From positions 2,604,001-2,668,000 of the forward strand of contig NZ_CP018091.1 of assembly GCF_001885215.1 (NCBI RefSeq): a DNA stretch of 64,000 nucleotides, in the 5' to 3' direction. The notes under the pieces are model-generated. The model made no database searches. It was given only the letters and a program-made list of their open reading frames with translations, and had not been told where the DNA came from. The stretch comes from Synechococcus sp. SynAce01 (GTDB taxonomy: Bacteria; Cyanobacteriota; Cyanobacteriia; PCC-6307; Cyanobiaceae). Shown here one piece after another: positions 9,686 to 18,438 of this stretch (the first letter of the stretch is position 1; each line of letters opens with the position of its first letter). The position numbers were made by a program, and so were the translations under genes.

Positions 9686-9937
9686 ATGCCACTGCTTGGA
9701 CTTCTCAGCTCGCTCAGTACCGACTCCCTGCTGGTGATCGGCGCCTATCTGGCCGTGGCCGGTGCCTATCTGGTGGTGGTGCCTTTGGCCCTTTACTGGT
9801 GGATGAACACCCGCTGGACGGTGATGGGCAAGCTTGAGCGCCTCGGCATCTATGGGCTGGTTTTCCTGTTTTTTCCCGGCTTGATCCTGTTCTCCCCCTT
9901 CCTCAACCTGCGCATGGCTGGCCAGGGCGAGGCCTGA
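9686..9937 (+). CDS. ndhL: NAD(P)H-quinone oxidoreductase subunit L
   Basis: 83-residue membrane subunit of cyanobacterial NDH-1, used in cyclic electron flow, respiration and CO2 uptake. Two to three hydrophobic helices cover most of the protein, with the NdhL-typical [20 protein letters not shown] and [14 protein letters not shown] segments. The gene order ndhL-DUF3007-trpA is common in Synechococcus and Prochlorococcus and supports the call. The next gene starts only four bases after the stop. Confidence 0.93.
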   Translation: MPLLGLLSSLSTDSLLVIGAYLAVAGAYLVVVPLALYWWMNTRWTVMGKLERLGIYGLVFLFFPGLILFSPFLNLRMAGQGEA

Positions 9938-9941
9938 GCCG

Positions 9942-10277
9942 ATGACCCGCGGTCAATCGCTGCTGCTTGGCCTGGGCGTGTTTGCCCTCGGTGGAGTGGG
10001 CTACTGGGGTTTTCAGGCCGCTGGGATGGAAGAGGTCTCAGCCGGTATTGCCGCTGAAGCTGTCCTGATCCTGGTGGTGGTCGGCTGGACGGGCAGTTAC
10101 CTGTTCCGTGTTGTCACCGGCAAGATGTCCTTCATGGAGCAGCGGCGTCAGTACCGCGCTGGCTACGACGCCTTGACGGAGGAGCAACTCCAGAAGGAAT
10201 TCGACGCCTTAAGCCCCGGCGAGCAGGAGAAATTGCTGCGCGAGATCGGTCAGCTCAACGACGAACCTGAGCTGTGA
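9942..10277 (+). CDS. DUF3007 family membrane protein
   Basis: 111-residue protein with two membrane helices at the N-terminus (about 5-25 and 35-57), then a charged cytosolic tail rich in Glu and Gln ([16 protein letters not shown], then [15 protein letters not shown]). This matches the conserved cyanobacterial DUF3007 family. It starts four bases after ndhL, so the two are co-transcribed. Its constant position beside ndhL suggests a thylakoid role, perhaps linked to NDH-1, but this is inference. Confidence 0.8.
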   Translation: MTRGQSLLLGLGVFALGGVGYWGFQAAGMEEVSAGIAAEAVLILVVVGWTGSYLFRVVTGKMSFMEQRRQYRAGYDALTEEQLQKEFDALSPGEQEKLLREIGQLNDEPEL

Positions 10278-10308
10278 GACGCTCCCTGTCGTGCCTGACG
10301 AGCCTCCG

Positions 10309-11154
10309 ATGAGCACCGCCCCCTCCGCCGCCAGCCTCAGCACGTCTGGAGGAACCCCGATCCAGCAACGCTTTGCAGCACTGGCAGGGCAAGGTCGCTG
10401 CGCCCTGATGCCGTTTCTGGTGGCGGGTGACCCCGATCTGGCCACTACCGGCCTCACCCTGCTGGCCCTCCAGGAGCGAGGCGCCGATGTGATCGAGCTG
10501 GGGATTCCCTACAGCGATCCGCTTGCGGATGGTCCGGTGATCCAGGCCGCTGCCGGCCGTGCCCTCGCCGCTGGCACCACTCCCGCTGCCGTGCTGGAGC
10601 TGCTGGCCAGCCTGCGCGGCCGGCTGACGATCCCTGTGGTGCTGTTCACCTACACCAACCCCCTGCTCAACCTGGGCATGGAAAGCTTCTGTCACCAGGC
10701 CGCCGCCGCCGGTGCCGCCGGCCTGGTGGTGCCCGATCTCCCGCTGGAGGAGGCCGAGCGGCTTTCACCGATCGCCACCGCCGAAGGGCTCGATCTGGTG
10801 CTGCTGGTGGCCCCCACAACGCCAGCTGCCCGCATGGCCAGGATCGCCGCCGCCAGCCGCGGCTTCACCTATCTGGTCAGTGTCACCGGGGTTACGGGCG
10901 TGCGCCAGCAACTCGAAGAGCGCGTGGGCGGGTTGGTGAGCCAACTCAAGGCCCTGGGGCCCACACCGGTGGCCGTTGGTTTCGGCATCTCCGGCCCCGA
11001 TCAGGCCCGCCAGGTGCGCCAATGGGGGGCTGATGGGGCGATCGTTGGCAGTGCCCTCGTCAAACGAATGGCAGCAGCAAGCGCTGCTGGCGATGATCCA
11101 GCCGTCGCTGCTGCTGGGTTCTGCGCCGAGCTCCGCTCTGCCTTGGACGGCTGA
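10309..11154 (+). CDS. trpA: tryptophan synthase alpha subunit
   Basis: 281-residue TIM-barrel enzyme that cleaves indole-3-glycerol phosphate to indole and glyceraldehyde 3-phosphate and passes indole to TrpB. Visible motifs are [11 protein letters not shown], the catalytic Glu in [14 protein letters not shown], and the phosphate-binding GFGIS and [10 protein letters not shown] regions. ATG at 10309 is chosen; a GTG six codons upstream (10291) is possible, and the first 20 residues are poorly conserved. It is the last gene of the ndhL-DUF3007-trpA run. No trpB is near. Confidence 0.95.
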   Translation: MSTAPSAASLSTSGGTPIQQRFAALAGQGRCALMPFLVAGDPDLATTGLTLLALQERGADVIELGIPYSDPLADGPVIQAAAGRALAAGTTPAAVLELLASLRGRLTIPVVLFTYTNPLLNLGMESFCHQAAAAGAAGLVVPDLPLEEAERLSPIATAEGLDLVLLVAPTTPAARMARIAAASRGFTYLVSVTGVTGVRQQLEERVGGLVSQLKALGPTPVAVGFGISGPDQARQVRQWGADGAIVGSALVKRMAAASAAGDDPAVAAAGFCAELRSALDG

Positions 11155-11174
11155 ACCCACTTCCCACCTCCCCG

Positions 11175-11834
11175 ATGACCGCGTCTCGCTCCGTGTTCGG
11201 CTTCAACCAGGATCTGCCCTTCTCAGAAGCCTGCGAGCGCAACAAGCAGCCGATCCTCGACGTGCTGAGTCAATGGCTGCCAGCGACCGCCAAGGTGCTC
11301 GAGGTGGGCTCCGGCAGTGGTCAACATGCCGTCCACATCTGCCGCCAGCTCAGCGTGCAATGGCAACCCAGCGAACAGCGCCAGAACCTGGCTGGGCTGC
11401 AGCGTCGCGTCGATTTCGAAGGGGGTGCGGCTCTGCCGGGCCGGCTGCTGCAGCCGATTCCGTTGGATGTGACCGATCTGAAGCAATGGCCTTCAGGTCC
11501 CTTCCAGGCCGTGTTCAGCGCCAACACCGCCCACATCATGTCCGCGCCAGCGGTGAGTGAACTGCTGGCCGGTAGTGCCAGGGTGCTGGATCCAGGCGGG
11601 CTGCTGCTGCTCTACGGACCGTTCCTCAGCGGCGGCGTCCACACCAGCGCCAGCAACGCCGCCTTTGATGCCCACCTGCTCAGCCTCGATCCAGCCATGG
11701 GTGTTCGTGATGCGGCTGAACTCAGTGATGAAGCCGCTGCCCTTGGCCTCACGGCCTTGGAGGATCTGGATCTGCCGGCCAACAACCGGGTGCTGATTTT
11801 TCGGTGTGATCAGGCCGTGAGCACGAAGCGATAA
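11175..11834 (+). CDS. DUF938 SAM-dependent methyltransferase
   Basis: 219-residue cytosolic protein of the DUF938/UPF0585 class. It has a Rossmann-type methyltransferase core with the SAM-binding motif LEVGSGSGQHAVH near residues 42-54 and the family-typical FSEACERNKQPIL N-terminus and FSANTAHIMS segment. It lies 20 bases after trpA on the same strand and may share its transcript. Its 3' end overlaps the convergent dehydrogenase gene by 25 bases. The methyl acceptor is unknown. Confidence 0.85.
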   Translation: MTASRSVFGFNQDLPFSEACERNKQPILDVLSQWLPATAKVLEVGSGSGQHAVHICRQLSVQWQPSEQRQNLAGLQRRVDFEGGAALPGRLLQPIPLDVTDLKQWPSGPFQAVFSANTAHIMSAPAVSELLAGSARVLDPGGLLLLYGPFLSGGVHTSASNAAFDAHLLSLDPAMGVRDAAELSDEAAALGLTALEDLDLPANNRVLIFRCDQAVSTKR

Positions 11835-12805
11835 CGCACATCACCCCGGCGCAACCGATCGATGGCGGTGTTGATCTCGGCCATCGGCAGGGTTTCCACC
11901 ATCGGGGCGATCTGGTGGCGCGCGCAGAATTCCATCATCTTGCGCAAGCTCGCCGGCGAGGAGGTGGGGCTGCCGGTGATCTGGCGGCGACCAGAAATCA
12001 GGGCGAAGGCCTGGATGGGGATCGGCTCGGTCACCACACCCAGCTGATGCAGGCGGCCCAGGGGCGCCAGGGCGTTGATCACCGCGTCCCAATCGAGCGA
12101 ATGGTTGCTGGTGTTGATGATCACGTCATAGCGATTCGGGGTGGAAGCCAGATCAGCCAGCAGCTGTACGTCATGGGCACCGAAGCTGCGGGCCTCTTCT
12201 GCCTTCGAGAGCGTGGTCGTGATCGCCGTGACCTGGCAGCCCCAGGCGGCCGCGAACTGCAGGGCGAGATGGCCGAGTCCGCCGATGCCGATCACGGCCA
12301 CATGGGCGGTCGGAGAAATCGCCTCGTCGATCAGAGGCGCAAACACGGTGATGCCTCCGCAGAACAGCGGCCCGGCCAGGGCGGGGTCGACGCCGGCGGG
12401 GATCGGAATCAGCCAGTCTTGGTGGGCTTTGACGTGGCTGGCAAAACCACCGCTGCGGCCCACCACGCTGGATTCGAGATCGGCGCAGAGGTTCTGATCT
12501 CCGCCCAGGCAGAGGGTGCAGTGGTTGCAACTGCCGGCGATCCAGCCCAGGCCCCGCAGCTCACCGATCCACTCCTGGGGAACGCCCTCGCCAACGGCGA
12601 CGACCCGCCCCACCACCTCGTGGCCGGCCACCAGCGGAAAGGTGCTCACCCCCCAGGCGTTGTCGAGCATCGAGACATCGCTGTGGCAGAGGCCGCAGTG
12701 CAACACCTCCAACAGGGCTTCCCCCGGACCGGGAGGTAACAACTCGGTGTTGGTGAGTTGCAGGGGGGCGCCGGCTTCAGCGGCCTGCCAGGCTGTGATC
12801 TGCAT
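11810..12805 (-). CDS. zinc-dependent alcohol dehydrogenase
   Basis: 331-residue medium-chain dehydrogenase/reductase. The catalytic zinc site is in CGLCHSD and GHEVVGRV, the structural zinc cysteines in CNHCTLC and the following C, and the nucleotide-binding glycines in GIGGLGHLALQFA near residue 172. The arrangement fits the NADP-preferring YahK/cinnamyl alcohol dehydrogenase type, which reduces a range of aldehydes. It converges on and overlaps the DUF938 gene. The physiological substrate cannot be told from sequence. Confidence 0.9.
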   Translation of the reverse strand: MQITAWQAAEAGAPLQLTNTELLPPGPGEALLEVLHCGLCHSDVSMLDNAWGVSTFPLVAGHEVVGRVVAVGEGVPQEWIGELRGLGWIAGSCNHCTLCLGGDQNLCADLESSVVGRSGGFASHVKAHQDWLIPIPAGVDPALAGPLFCGGITVFAPLIDEAISPTAHVAVIGIGGLGHLALQFAAAWGCQVTAITTTLSKAEEARSFGAHDVQLLADLASTPNRYDVIINTSNHSLDWDAVINALAPLGRLHQLGVVTEPIPIQAFALISGRRQITGSPTSSPASLRKMMEFCARHQIAPMVETLPMAEINTAIDRLRRGDVRYRFVLTA

Positions 12806-12875
12806 CAGGGCGGGATGGCAAACAGGCCTCCAGCATGGCGTCTACACCTGAAGGACCTGCCTTAACGTCTGTGTT

Positions 12876-14690
12876 ATGGACCCGCAGGCCATCCCGGGCG
12901 AGGTGCGCATTGCCCTGCTAGGCATGCCCAACACCGGCAAGTCGACCCTGTTCAACAAGCTCACCGGCGGCGATGCCCATGTCGCCAATTGGCCAGGCCT
13001 CACCGTCGAGCTGCTGCGCGGCTCCCTGCCTGCCGATAGCCAGGGTCGCCATTACAGCTTGATCGACCTGCCCGGAATCCATGACCTGCTCGGCGGCAGC
13101 GAAGACGAGCAGGTTGTGCAGCGCTTCCTGCTGGAGACCCCACCGGATCTGGCCATCGTGGTGGTCAATGCCAGCCGGGTGAATACGCAATTGCGGCTCG
13201 CCCTGGAACTGCAGGCCAGCGGCCTGCCTCTGCTGATCGCCTTGACCATGAGCGATGAGGCCCCCCGCTTTGGGGTGCAGGTCGACGAAGAGCGCCTGAG
13301 CGAGGAGCTCAAGCTGCCGGTGCTCTCGATCAGCGCCAGACACAACCAGGGGATGGAAACCTTGCTGGAGCAGATCCACCGCTTCGAGCAGATTGAACCA
13401 GCGCCGCTTGCTCCGGCTGGACCCGCTGCGCTGGAGCAACGGCTGGCCCAGCTCGCCGAGCGCTGCGTGCAGTTGCCTGAGGGCCTGATCGACCGGCTCA
13501 GCGATCGCCTGGACGGGATCCTGCTGCATCCCGTGGCGGGACTGCTGGCCTTCCTGGCGGTGATGCTGGCGATGTTCCAGCTGATCTATGCGATCGGTGT
13601 GCCGATTCAGGAGGTCTTAGCGCTGGGCTTCGACTGGATCCAGCAGGTCGCCCTCTTTCCGGCCCTGGCTGCCGTTGGCCTGCCGGACTTTGTGGTGGCC
13701 TTCTTGGCGGAAGGCCTCTGGCTTGGGCTGAGCACGGTGATCAGCTTCATGCCGATCATTTTCATCTTTTATTTGATGGTCGCCCTGATCGAAGACTCGG
13801 GCTATCTGGCGCGCGCGGCCTTCTTGATGGATGGATTCATGCACGGCCTGGGCCTTGATGGTCGTGCCTTCGTGCTGCAGATTCTCGGCTTTGGTTGCAA
13901 CGTGCCGGCGATCATGGGCACCCGGGTGATCCGCGATCGTTCGGCGCGGCTGCTCACCATGCTGGTGATTCCCTTCTCCCTTTGCCAGGCCCGCCTGGCG
14001 GTGTTTGTGTTCATCGCGGGGGCCTTCTTTGCCCGGCCGTGGTGGGCCGCTGGTCTGGTGATTTTCGGGTTTTACGTGATGAGTTTCGTGGCTGCCACCC
14101 TCACGGCCCTGCTGTTCAAAGGCGTGTATCCAAGCCGGGACGCCTTCGTGCTTGAGCTGCCCCCTTACCGCCGTCCGCAGCTTGAGGCGATGCTGAAGCG
14201 GGCCTGGTTGGAGATGACGCGCTTTTTTTTCACCACCCGCCGCTTCATCCTCCTCGGAGTCATCGGCATCTGGCTGCTCAACAACCTGCCGCTCGGTGTC
14301 GATCCGTTTTCCGGACAGTCGCTGGCCGGCCAGCTCGGAACCCTGTTTCAGCCGCTGCTCGGGCCGATCGGCATGAACCCCCAACTCACAATTTCGCTGA
14401 TTTTCGGCTTCATCGCCAAGGAAATCCTGCTCGGGGCCATGGCGGTGATCTATGCCACGTCTCAGGCCAATCTGGGCGAGGCCATCGCCGCTTCAATCAC
14501 TCCCTTGCAGGCGCTGAGTTTCATGATGTTCACTCTGCTCTACACCCCTTGCCTCTCCACCGTGGCGGTGCAGCTCAAGGAATCGGGCAGCAAAGGTTTC
14601 ACTCTGTTGTCACTGGGCTGGTCGTTGGGCCTGGCCTGGCTGATGGCTGCTCTGCTGTATCAAGGAGGCCTGCTGCTGGGGCTGGGCTGA
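12876..14690 (+). CDS. feoB: ferrous iron transporter FeoB
   Basis: 604-residue inner-membrane Fe2+ uptake protein. The N-terminal G domain carries G1 GMPNTGKST at residues 16-24, switch I NWPGLTVE, and DLPGIHDL (G3). A helical linker follows, then a polytopic membrane domain with the Gate motifs, including GFGCNVPAIMGTR and a C-terminal LYTPCLSTVA. It is shorter than the 773-residue E. coli protein but in the range of cyanobacterial FeoB. feoA is not upstream as usual; it lies on the opposite strand and overlaps the last 92 bases. Cys residues in the two gates are present. Confidence 0.95.
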   Translation: MDPQAIPGEVRIALLGMPNTGKSTLFNKLTGGDAHVANWPGLTVELLRGSLPADSQGRHYSLIDLPGIHDLLGGSEDEQVVQRFLLETPPDLAIVVVNASRVNTQLRLALELQASGLPLLIALTMSDEAPRFGVQVDEERLSEELKLPVLSISARHNQGMETLLEQIHRFEQIEPAPLAPAGPAALEQRLAQLAERCVQLPEGLIDRLSDRLDGILLHPVAGLLAFLAVMLAMFQLIYAIGVPIQEVLALGFDWIQQVALFPALAAVGLPDFVVAFLAEGLWLGLSTVISFMPIIFIFYLMVALIEDSGYLARAAFLMDGFMHGLGLDGRAFVLQILGFGCNVPAIMGTRVIRDRSARLLTMLVIPFSLCQARLAVFVFIAGAFFARPWWAAGLVIFGFYVMSFVAATLTALLFKGVYPSRDAFVLELPPYRRPQLEAMLKRAWLEMTRFFFTTRRFILLGVIGIWLLNNLPLGVDPFSGQSLAGQLGTLFQPLLGPIGMNPQLTISLIFGFIAKEILLGAMAVIYATSQANLGEAIAASITPLQALSFMMFTLLYTPCLSTVAVQLKESGSKGFTLLSLGWSLGLAWLMAALLYQGGLLLGLG

Positions 14691-14940
14691 TTGCGGGATC
14701 TGGGAGCGAGGCCGTGTCCATTTGGGCGGCCTCACGGCGACGCAACATGAACTCCATCAGTCCGGCCCGCAGGTGCAGTAACCCACCTGGATAACCCCGC
14801 CGTAACACCTGCAAGGCAACACCTGGACGCACGCCCATCGCCCTGAGGCGAGCCTGGAGCGCCGGCTGCTCCGGCAGGCTCCTGAGCCAGACGGTTTCTC
14901 CGGTTGGAACGACCGCTAAAGGGCGCAGGACCTCGGTCAT
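14599..14940 (-). CDS. feoA: FeoA domain protein
   Basis: 113-residue protein whose first 75 residues form an SH3-like FeoA domain: LRAMGVRPG, VLRRGYPGG and LMEFMLRR are the family hallmarks. FeoA is a cytosolic partner of FeoB in Fe2+ uptake. It is transcribed against feoB, and its Ala/Pro-rich tail (about residues 76-113) is encoded antisense to the feoB 3' end. The tail has no family counterpart that I recognise. The ATG at 14940 is the only good start. Transcription of both genes should interfere at the overlap. Confidence 0.85.
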   Translation of the reverse strand: MTEVLRPLAVVPTGETVWLRSLPEQPALQARLRAMGVRPGVALQVLRRGYPGGLLHLRAGLMEFMLRRREAAQMDTASLPDPAISPAPAAGLLDTAEQPSARPGPTTSPVTTE

Positions 14941-15164
14941 CGCATCGTGTCCGTTGAGCTCTTTGTATCGGCCGCTTGTAAGGAGCTGCCTCCATTGACC
15001 TGTCTGCGCTGACCTGTCTGCGCTGACAGTGCAGAGCCATCAAGCTAAGCCGGTGCCTGTTGCGGGTGCCTGTTGCAATTGGCTGCGGCCGGGCCTCAAG
15101 CGGCGCCATTGCGTTGCTGTTGCCCTGAAACTTCGGTGTCTACCATCCGCTAACCCCTGCATCC

Positions 15165-15434
15165 ATGGCCCGATTCGTGCTCTGGGGAACGTATTGCCCC
15201 AACGCCGTTGAAAAACGCACACCCTTTCGCGACGACCATCTCTCAGGCCTTCAGCGTCAGAAGGACAGCGGCCTGCTGGTCACCCTCGGACCCACCGAAG
15301 GCAGCAGCCATGTGTTTGGGATCTACGAGGCCGACAGTCAGTCGCAGGTGGAAGCCGCTCTCCACGCCGATGTGTATTGGCGGGAGGGGATCTGGACGGA
15401 GCTGAAGGTCTACCCCTGGATCGAGGCGTTTTAA
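15165..15434 (+). CDS. YciI-like protein
   Basis: 89-residue cytosolic protein of the YCII (ferredoxin-like alpha/beta) family. Conserved features are RFVLWGTYCPNA, the His in RDDHLSGL, LGPTEGSSHVFGIYEA, and the C-terminal VYWREGIWTELKVYPW. Members of this family are small enzymes or hydrolase-like proteins of mostly unknown substrate. ATG at 15165 follows the vector of conservation. The stop overlaps the convergent cytochrome gene by four bases. Confidence 0.8.
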   Translation: MARFVLWGTYCPNAVEKRTPFRDDHLSGLQRQKDSGLLVTLGPTEGSSHVFGIYEADSQSQVEAALHADVYWREGIWTELKVYPWIEAF

Positions 15435-15856
15435 GCCTTTGGGCTCTCGGCGGCCCAGTTGTTCAGGGCCTGCTGCCACACCCAATCGCCGACAAGCTCC
15501 GCTCCACCCTCGCCGAGGACGGCTCCATAGCCGCCCATCTGGCCGATTCCTCCGGCAGCAATCGCGGCAATGGCCTCGGGCCCGCCAACGCCGTTGCGCT
15601 CCAGCGCCGCCAACTTCAGCGTTTTGCCGCGGCGCAGGATGTTACCGCCATTGACATGACAGCCGGCGCAGTGGGCCTCAAATAACGAACCAGCCAAGGA
15701 CTTTGTGGTGGCGCCATAGGCCGCTCGAGGCCAACTGATCAGCAGCGACAGTCCCAGCACGGCCGCCCAGACCAGTAGTCGCCGCCACCAGAACCCAACT
15801 CTTGCGGCAGTAGCGGCGAGGCTGTTGGTTTGGAAAGCTGGACTGTTGCTGTTCAT
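15431..15856 (-). CDS. cytochrome c6-like protein
   Basis: 141-residue exported c-type cytochrome. A long N-terminal hydrophobic segment (about residues 25-48, ending AAYG-A) targets it to the lumen or periplasm. The haem site is CAGCH in LFEAHCAGCHVNGGN, and the probable axial Met is in GIGQMGGYG. The spacing and the TLKLAALE segment match cytochrome c6, the carrier between cytochrome b6f and photosystem I, but the Met region departs from the usual MPAFGG of PetJ, so a c6-like paralogue is likely. ATG 15856 is preferred: upstream codons (to 15988) are Lys/Arg-rich and unlike a signal peptide. Confidence 0.8.
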   Translation of the reverse strand: MNSNSPAFQTNSLAATAARVGFWWRRLLVWAAVLGLSLLISWPRAAYGATTKSLAGSLFEAHCAGCHVNGGNILRRGKTLKLAALERNGVGGPEAIAAIAAGGIGQMGGYGAVLGEGGAELVGDWVWQQALNNWAAESPKA

Positions 15857-16251
15857 CCTGGGTACATTTCTCCGCTTCAGCGATTTCCTTGATTTGTTGG
15901 GCTTGATCCTATGTTTTTTGGTCCTTGGTCCTTTGGTGTTGTCAGTGCTGTTCAGATCGGCTTGACAAGCGATCATGCTGGGATTCAATCAATCAGAGAA
16001 ACGAATCGTTTTTTAGGCTTTAATCCTGCTGATTCAAAAGAATTCTTGAATAGAGTGACCTCATGCAAGCTTCAAACCCTGAACTAAAAGGTCACTACTG
16101 TCAGGCCAGTGATCTCAACTCATTCATTTCTACTCACTGATCTGAGCTCACTGAGTTGAAACGATCTGACCAGTATTTCAGGCCAATACCGGCAAAGCCA
16201 GACATGCAAACAAGGCAGGTCATGGGGCGATAATCCCGATTGGCTCCTAGG
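15857..16251. other. AT-richer intergenic region
   Basis: About 395 bases upstream of the cytochrome c6-like gene, more AT-rich than the surroundings. It holds several copies of the short word CTCACTGA and a spaced inverted repeat TCAACTCA/TGAGTTGA around 16110-16160. It should contain the cytochrome promoter on the minus strand. I see no supported gene. Confidence 0.4.
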
Positions 16252-16494
16252 TCACTGGTCAATCGGCAGGCCGGCCTGGTGGGCCCGCTGGTAACGCTGA
16301 TAGAGATCGAGGGGTGAGCGGTAGCGCTGGGGCAGACAGTCATGCAGACGCTGCAGATTGTGCCAACAGTGGGTGCGCTGGATGCGTTCCTGGCTGCGTT
16401 CGTCGGCCACCAGCCGGCGCAGGGCCTGGCAGTAGGCCGAAAAGCCCGCTTCAAGCTCACCAATCGTGAGCGGTTTTGAATCGGCCATGGTCAT
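16252..16494 (-). CDS. small conserved cyanobacterial protein
   Basis: 80-residue soluble protein, rich in Arg, Gln and Leu, mostly helical. The segment RTHCWHNLQRLHDCLPQRYRSP looks conserved, with two His and two Cys in about ten residues that could bind a metal. I recall similar short proteins in Synechococcus but know no function. ATG 16494 is chosen because a GGAG lies 11 bases upstream; ATG 16488 is also possible. Confidence 0.55.
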   Translation of the reverse strand: MTMADSKPLTIGELEAGFSAYCQALRRLVADERSQERIQRTHCWHNLQRLHDCLPQRYRSPLDLYQRYQRAHQAGLPIDQ

Positions 16495-16610
16495 TCGCAG
16501 TTCAACTCCATGGGCCTTTCGATGACCGTATAAAAGAACGCGTCACCATTGCGAGTGTATCCGGCCGAGCGGTCAGATCTCGTTTCATTTCTTCGCAGCC
16601 GCTCCTCACC

Positions 16611-17087
16611 ATGACCTCGCTGCGCCCCCTCACCAGCCAGGACCACCCTGAAATCGTTGAGGTCTACCGCGACGCGGTTCTCAGCCAGGCCCCACGTCTG
16701 TACAGCCCCGAGCAGGTGCGGGCCTGGGCCCAGCTTGCCGCCGGCCGGGCCTCTCTGCCCAGGGAGCTGGAGCGTGGCACCGGTCTGGTCAGCACCGGTT
16801 CTGGGGGCGAGGGCATTGAGGCGTTCGCCCTGCTCGAACCCGCCGATCGCCTTTCCCTCCTCTACTGCCGTGGACGCTCCAGCCGCCAAGGGCGCGGCAG
16901 GGCCCTGTTGCGGGCCCTTGAAGCGCTCGCCCGCGATGCCGGCACCCCGAAGCTGCGCACCGAGGCCAGCTTTCTCTCCAGGCCGTTGTTTGAGCGTGAG
17001 GGCTGGCAGGTCGACAGGTTCGAGACCCTGCCCCTCGCTGGCGTCATTTTTCATCGCTTTCGGATGTCGAAATGGCTGCAGGGCTGA
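16611..17087 (+). CDS. GNAT family acetyltransferase
   Basis: 158-residue enzyme of the GNAT fold, which moves an acetyl group from acetyl-CoA to an amine. The acetyl-CoA loop is SRQGRGRALLRALEALAR (R/Q-x-x-G-x-G/A type) near residues 90-108, and the C-terminal FEREGWQV and GVIFHRFRMSK fit the family. ATG 16611 sits right before the conserved TSLRPLTSQDHPEI start of the domain; longer frames upstream are not conserved. Substrate unknown. Confidence 0.8.
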   Translation: MTSLRPLTSQDHPEIVEVYRDAVLSQAPRLYSPEQVRAWAQLAAGRASLPRELERGTGLVSTGSGGEGIEAFALLEPADRLSLLYCRGRSSRQGRGRALLRALEALARDAGTPKLRTEASFLSRPLFEREGWQVDRFETLPLAGVIFHRFRMSKWLQG

Positions 17088-17142
17088 ACCTGCCAATGCC
17101 GCTGCGGGCCTAAACAAGTGGTTGGCGGGCGCTCCTGGATCC

Positions 17143-17670
17143 ATGGCTGAGAAAGACCTCCAGCTGTTTCTCACCAAGGTGGAGCAGCTCAATGCCTTTG
17201 TGGCCCTGAGTCAACGCGATCTCGGCCTCGGCGAAGCCCTGCGCAACTGCGCTGATCACCAAGCCGTGGTGGCCCTGGCGCTGCAGCACGGCTTTGCGAT
17301 CGGTCGGCGCTGGGGAGAGGGACCTGGAGCCGCTGAGCCCGAGCAACCACAACCCGCCAACTTGCTGGTTGGCCAGTGCCCTGATTCCGGCCAGGAATAC
17401 AAGCAGCGCCTGGTGGAGACTCCGGGGTTGTGGCTGGAGCGCATCCACTCCTGCAGTTACAGCGGCAGTTGGCAGGACCAGCCGTTCAGCGAGTGGCTGA
17501 CGCTGTTAAGAGGAAGCGCCGAACTGGCCTTCTCAGGTCCAGACGAGCGGGTTCTGCTGAGCCAAGGAGATCAACTGTTGATCGAACCCCACCGCCGCCA
17601 TCGGGTGGTGGCTACAGATCCAGCCCCCGGAACCCTCTGGCTTGCTCTGTTCTGGGGGGCCGATCCCTGA
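17143..17670 (+). CDS. Nif11-like domain / cupin fusion protein
   Basis: 175-residue protein with two parts. Residues 1-60 resemble the Nif11 leader domain (DLQLFLTKVEQLNAFVAL, then GLGEALRNCADHQAVVALALQHGF), known both in nitrogen-fixation-linked proteins and as leader of peptide natural products. Residues about 74-172 form a small cupin beta-barrel (ERIHSCSYSGSW, FSEWLTLLRGSAELAF, LLSQGDQLLIEPHRRHRV with a His pair that may bind a metal, and TLWLALFWG). There is no double-glycine cleavage site between them, so it is not a simple precursor. Its last 59 bases overlap psiE on the other strand. Function unknown. Confidence 0.75.
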   Translation: MAEKDLQLFLTKVEQLNAFVALSQRDLGLGEALRNCADHQAVVALALQHGFAIGRRWGEGPGAAEPEQPQPANLLVGQCPDSGQEYKQRLVETPGLWLERIHSCSYSGSWQDQPFSEWLTLLRGSAELAFSGPDERVLLSQGDQLLIEPHRRHRVVATDPAPGTLWLALFWGADP

Positions 17671-18103
17671 AGTCGGCTTTGCGCACCAGCCAGTACCCGG
17701 CCGAAAGGCTGACCACCGTGACGCCCAGCCCCAACAACAGCATCGGCTTGTTCTCAGCTCCTGGCGGCAGCACGATCACTTTCCGGGCCACTGCCGTGAG
17801 CGCGGTGATCAACACCAGTTCGATCTGCACGACGTGGCGGCGCAAATAAGCCGTGACGTTCTGCAGCACCTCCAAGGCAATGAGCAGGGTCAACACATCG
17901 CCGAGGATCTTGATCAGGTCATCGCCAAGCCAGCCGCTGGCGGGATTGCTGAATTCACTCAGAACCGAAACCACCAGCTGCACCGTGGCAGCCACCAGAA
18001 CGATGCAGATCAGCACCGACAGCAATTTGGCCAGTTGCCGCTCAAACCGTTCGACGAGGCCCATGAAGGCCTCGTCGCTAAAGGCGTTTTTAAGGCGGCG
18101 CAT
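17612..18103 (-). CDS. psiE: PsiE family membrane protein
   Basis: 163-residue inner-membrane protein of the phosphate-starvation-inducible PsiE family. Four hydrophobic helices are visible, with the family-typical LGDVLTLLIALEVLQNVTAYLR, VVQIELVLITALTAVARKVIVL and GLGVTVVSLSAGYWLVRKA segments. ATG at 18103 shares one base with the stop of the upstream gene (TGATG), showing coupling. No pho box is evident. The biochemical role of PsiE is unknown. Confidence 0.85.
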   Translation of the reverse strand: MRRLKNAFSDEAFMGLVERFERQLAKLLSVLICIVLVAATVQLVVSVLSEFSNPASGWLGDDLIKILGDVLTLLIALEVLQNVTAYLRRHVVQIELVLITALTAVARKVIVLPPGAENKPMLLLGLGVTVVSLSAGYWLVRKADFRDRPPRTEQARGFRGLDL

Positions 18104-18399
18104 CAATTATTGAACGGGCTGAATTCCGGCCTGGCACGCGTGTCGCCTGGGGGGTTCTCCAGGGTGGTGTTGCAGGTGACGGAACCGTCGGGGCCCGTGA
18201 CGCAATCCACAGGTTTGACGCGGGTGGCCGGTCCGACATTGCTGCCGCGCTCCAGCAGGAACGACTCGCTCTGAGCCAGGTTCTGGTCGAGGGCAGGCGA
18301 ACCGCCCCATACAACCCCTGCCAGCAGCAGAGCCATGGCGAGGGCGTTCTGGCCGTGCCCGCAAGGGCGTTTGGGCTTCGGGCGTGATCGCATGCTCAT
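18103..18399 (-). CDS. exported hypothetical protein
   Basis: 98-residue protein that I do not recognise. A basic N-terminus is followed by a hydrophobic stretch (ALAMALLLAGVVWGG) that looks like a signal peptide; the mature part is short, hydrophilic and has two cysteines (VDCVTGPDGSVTCNT) likely to form a disulfide. Translationally coupled to psiE downstream. The start could also be ATG 18393. Confidence 0.5.
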   Translation of the reverse strand: MSMRSRPKPKRPCGHGQNALAMALLLAGVVWGGSPALDQNLAQSESFLLERGSNVGPATRVKPVDCVTGPDGSVTCNTTLENPPGDTRARPEFSPFNN

Positions 18400-18438
18400 T
18401 GCGGCGTCATCAGGGCCTCTCACTCTGCCTCTAAAGGC

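Noticed and set aside
14997-15025. Direct repeat GACCTGTCTGCGCT (two copies) as an attachment site
   Set aside because: Only a local tandem duplication in a spacer, with no integrase or element nearby.
16134-16463. 109-codon minus-strand frame overlapping the small protein gene
   Set aside because: Out of frame with the better-supported 80-residue gene; composition is that of a shadow.
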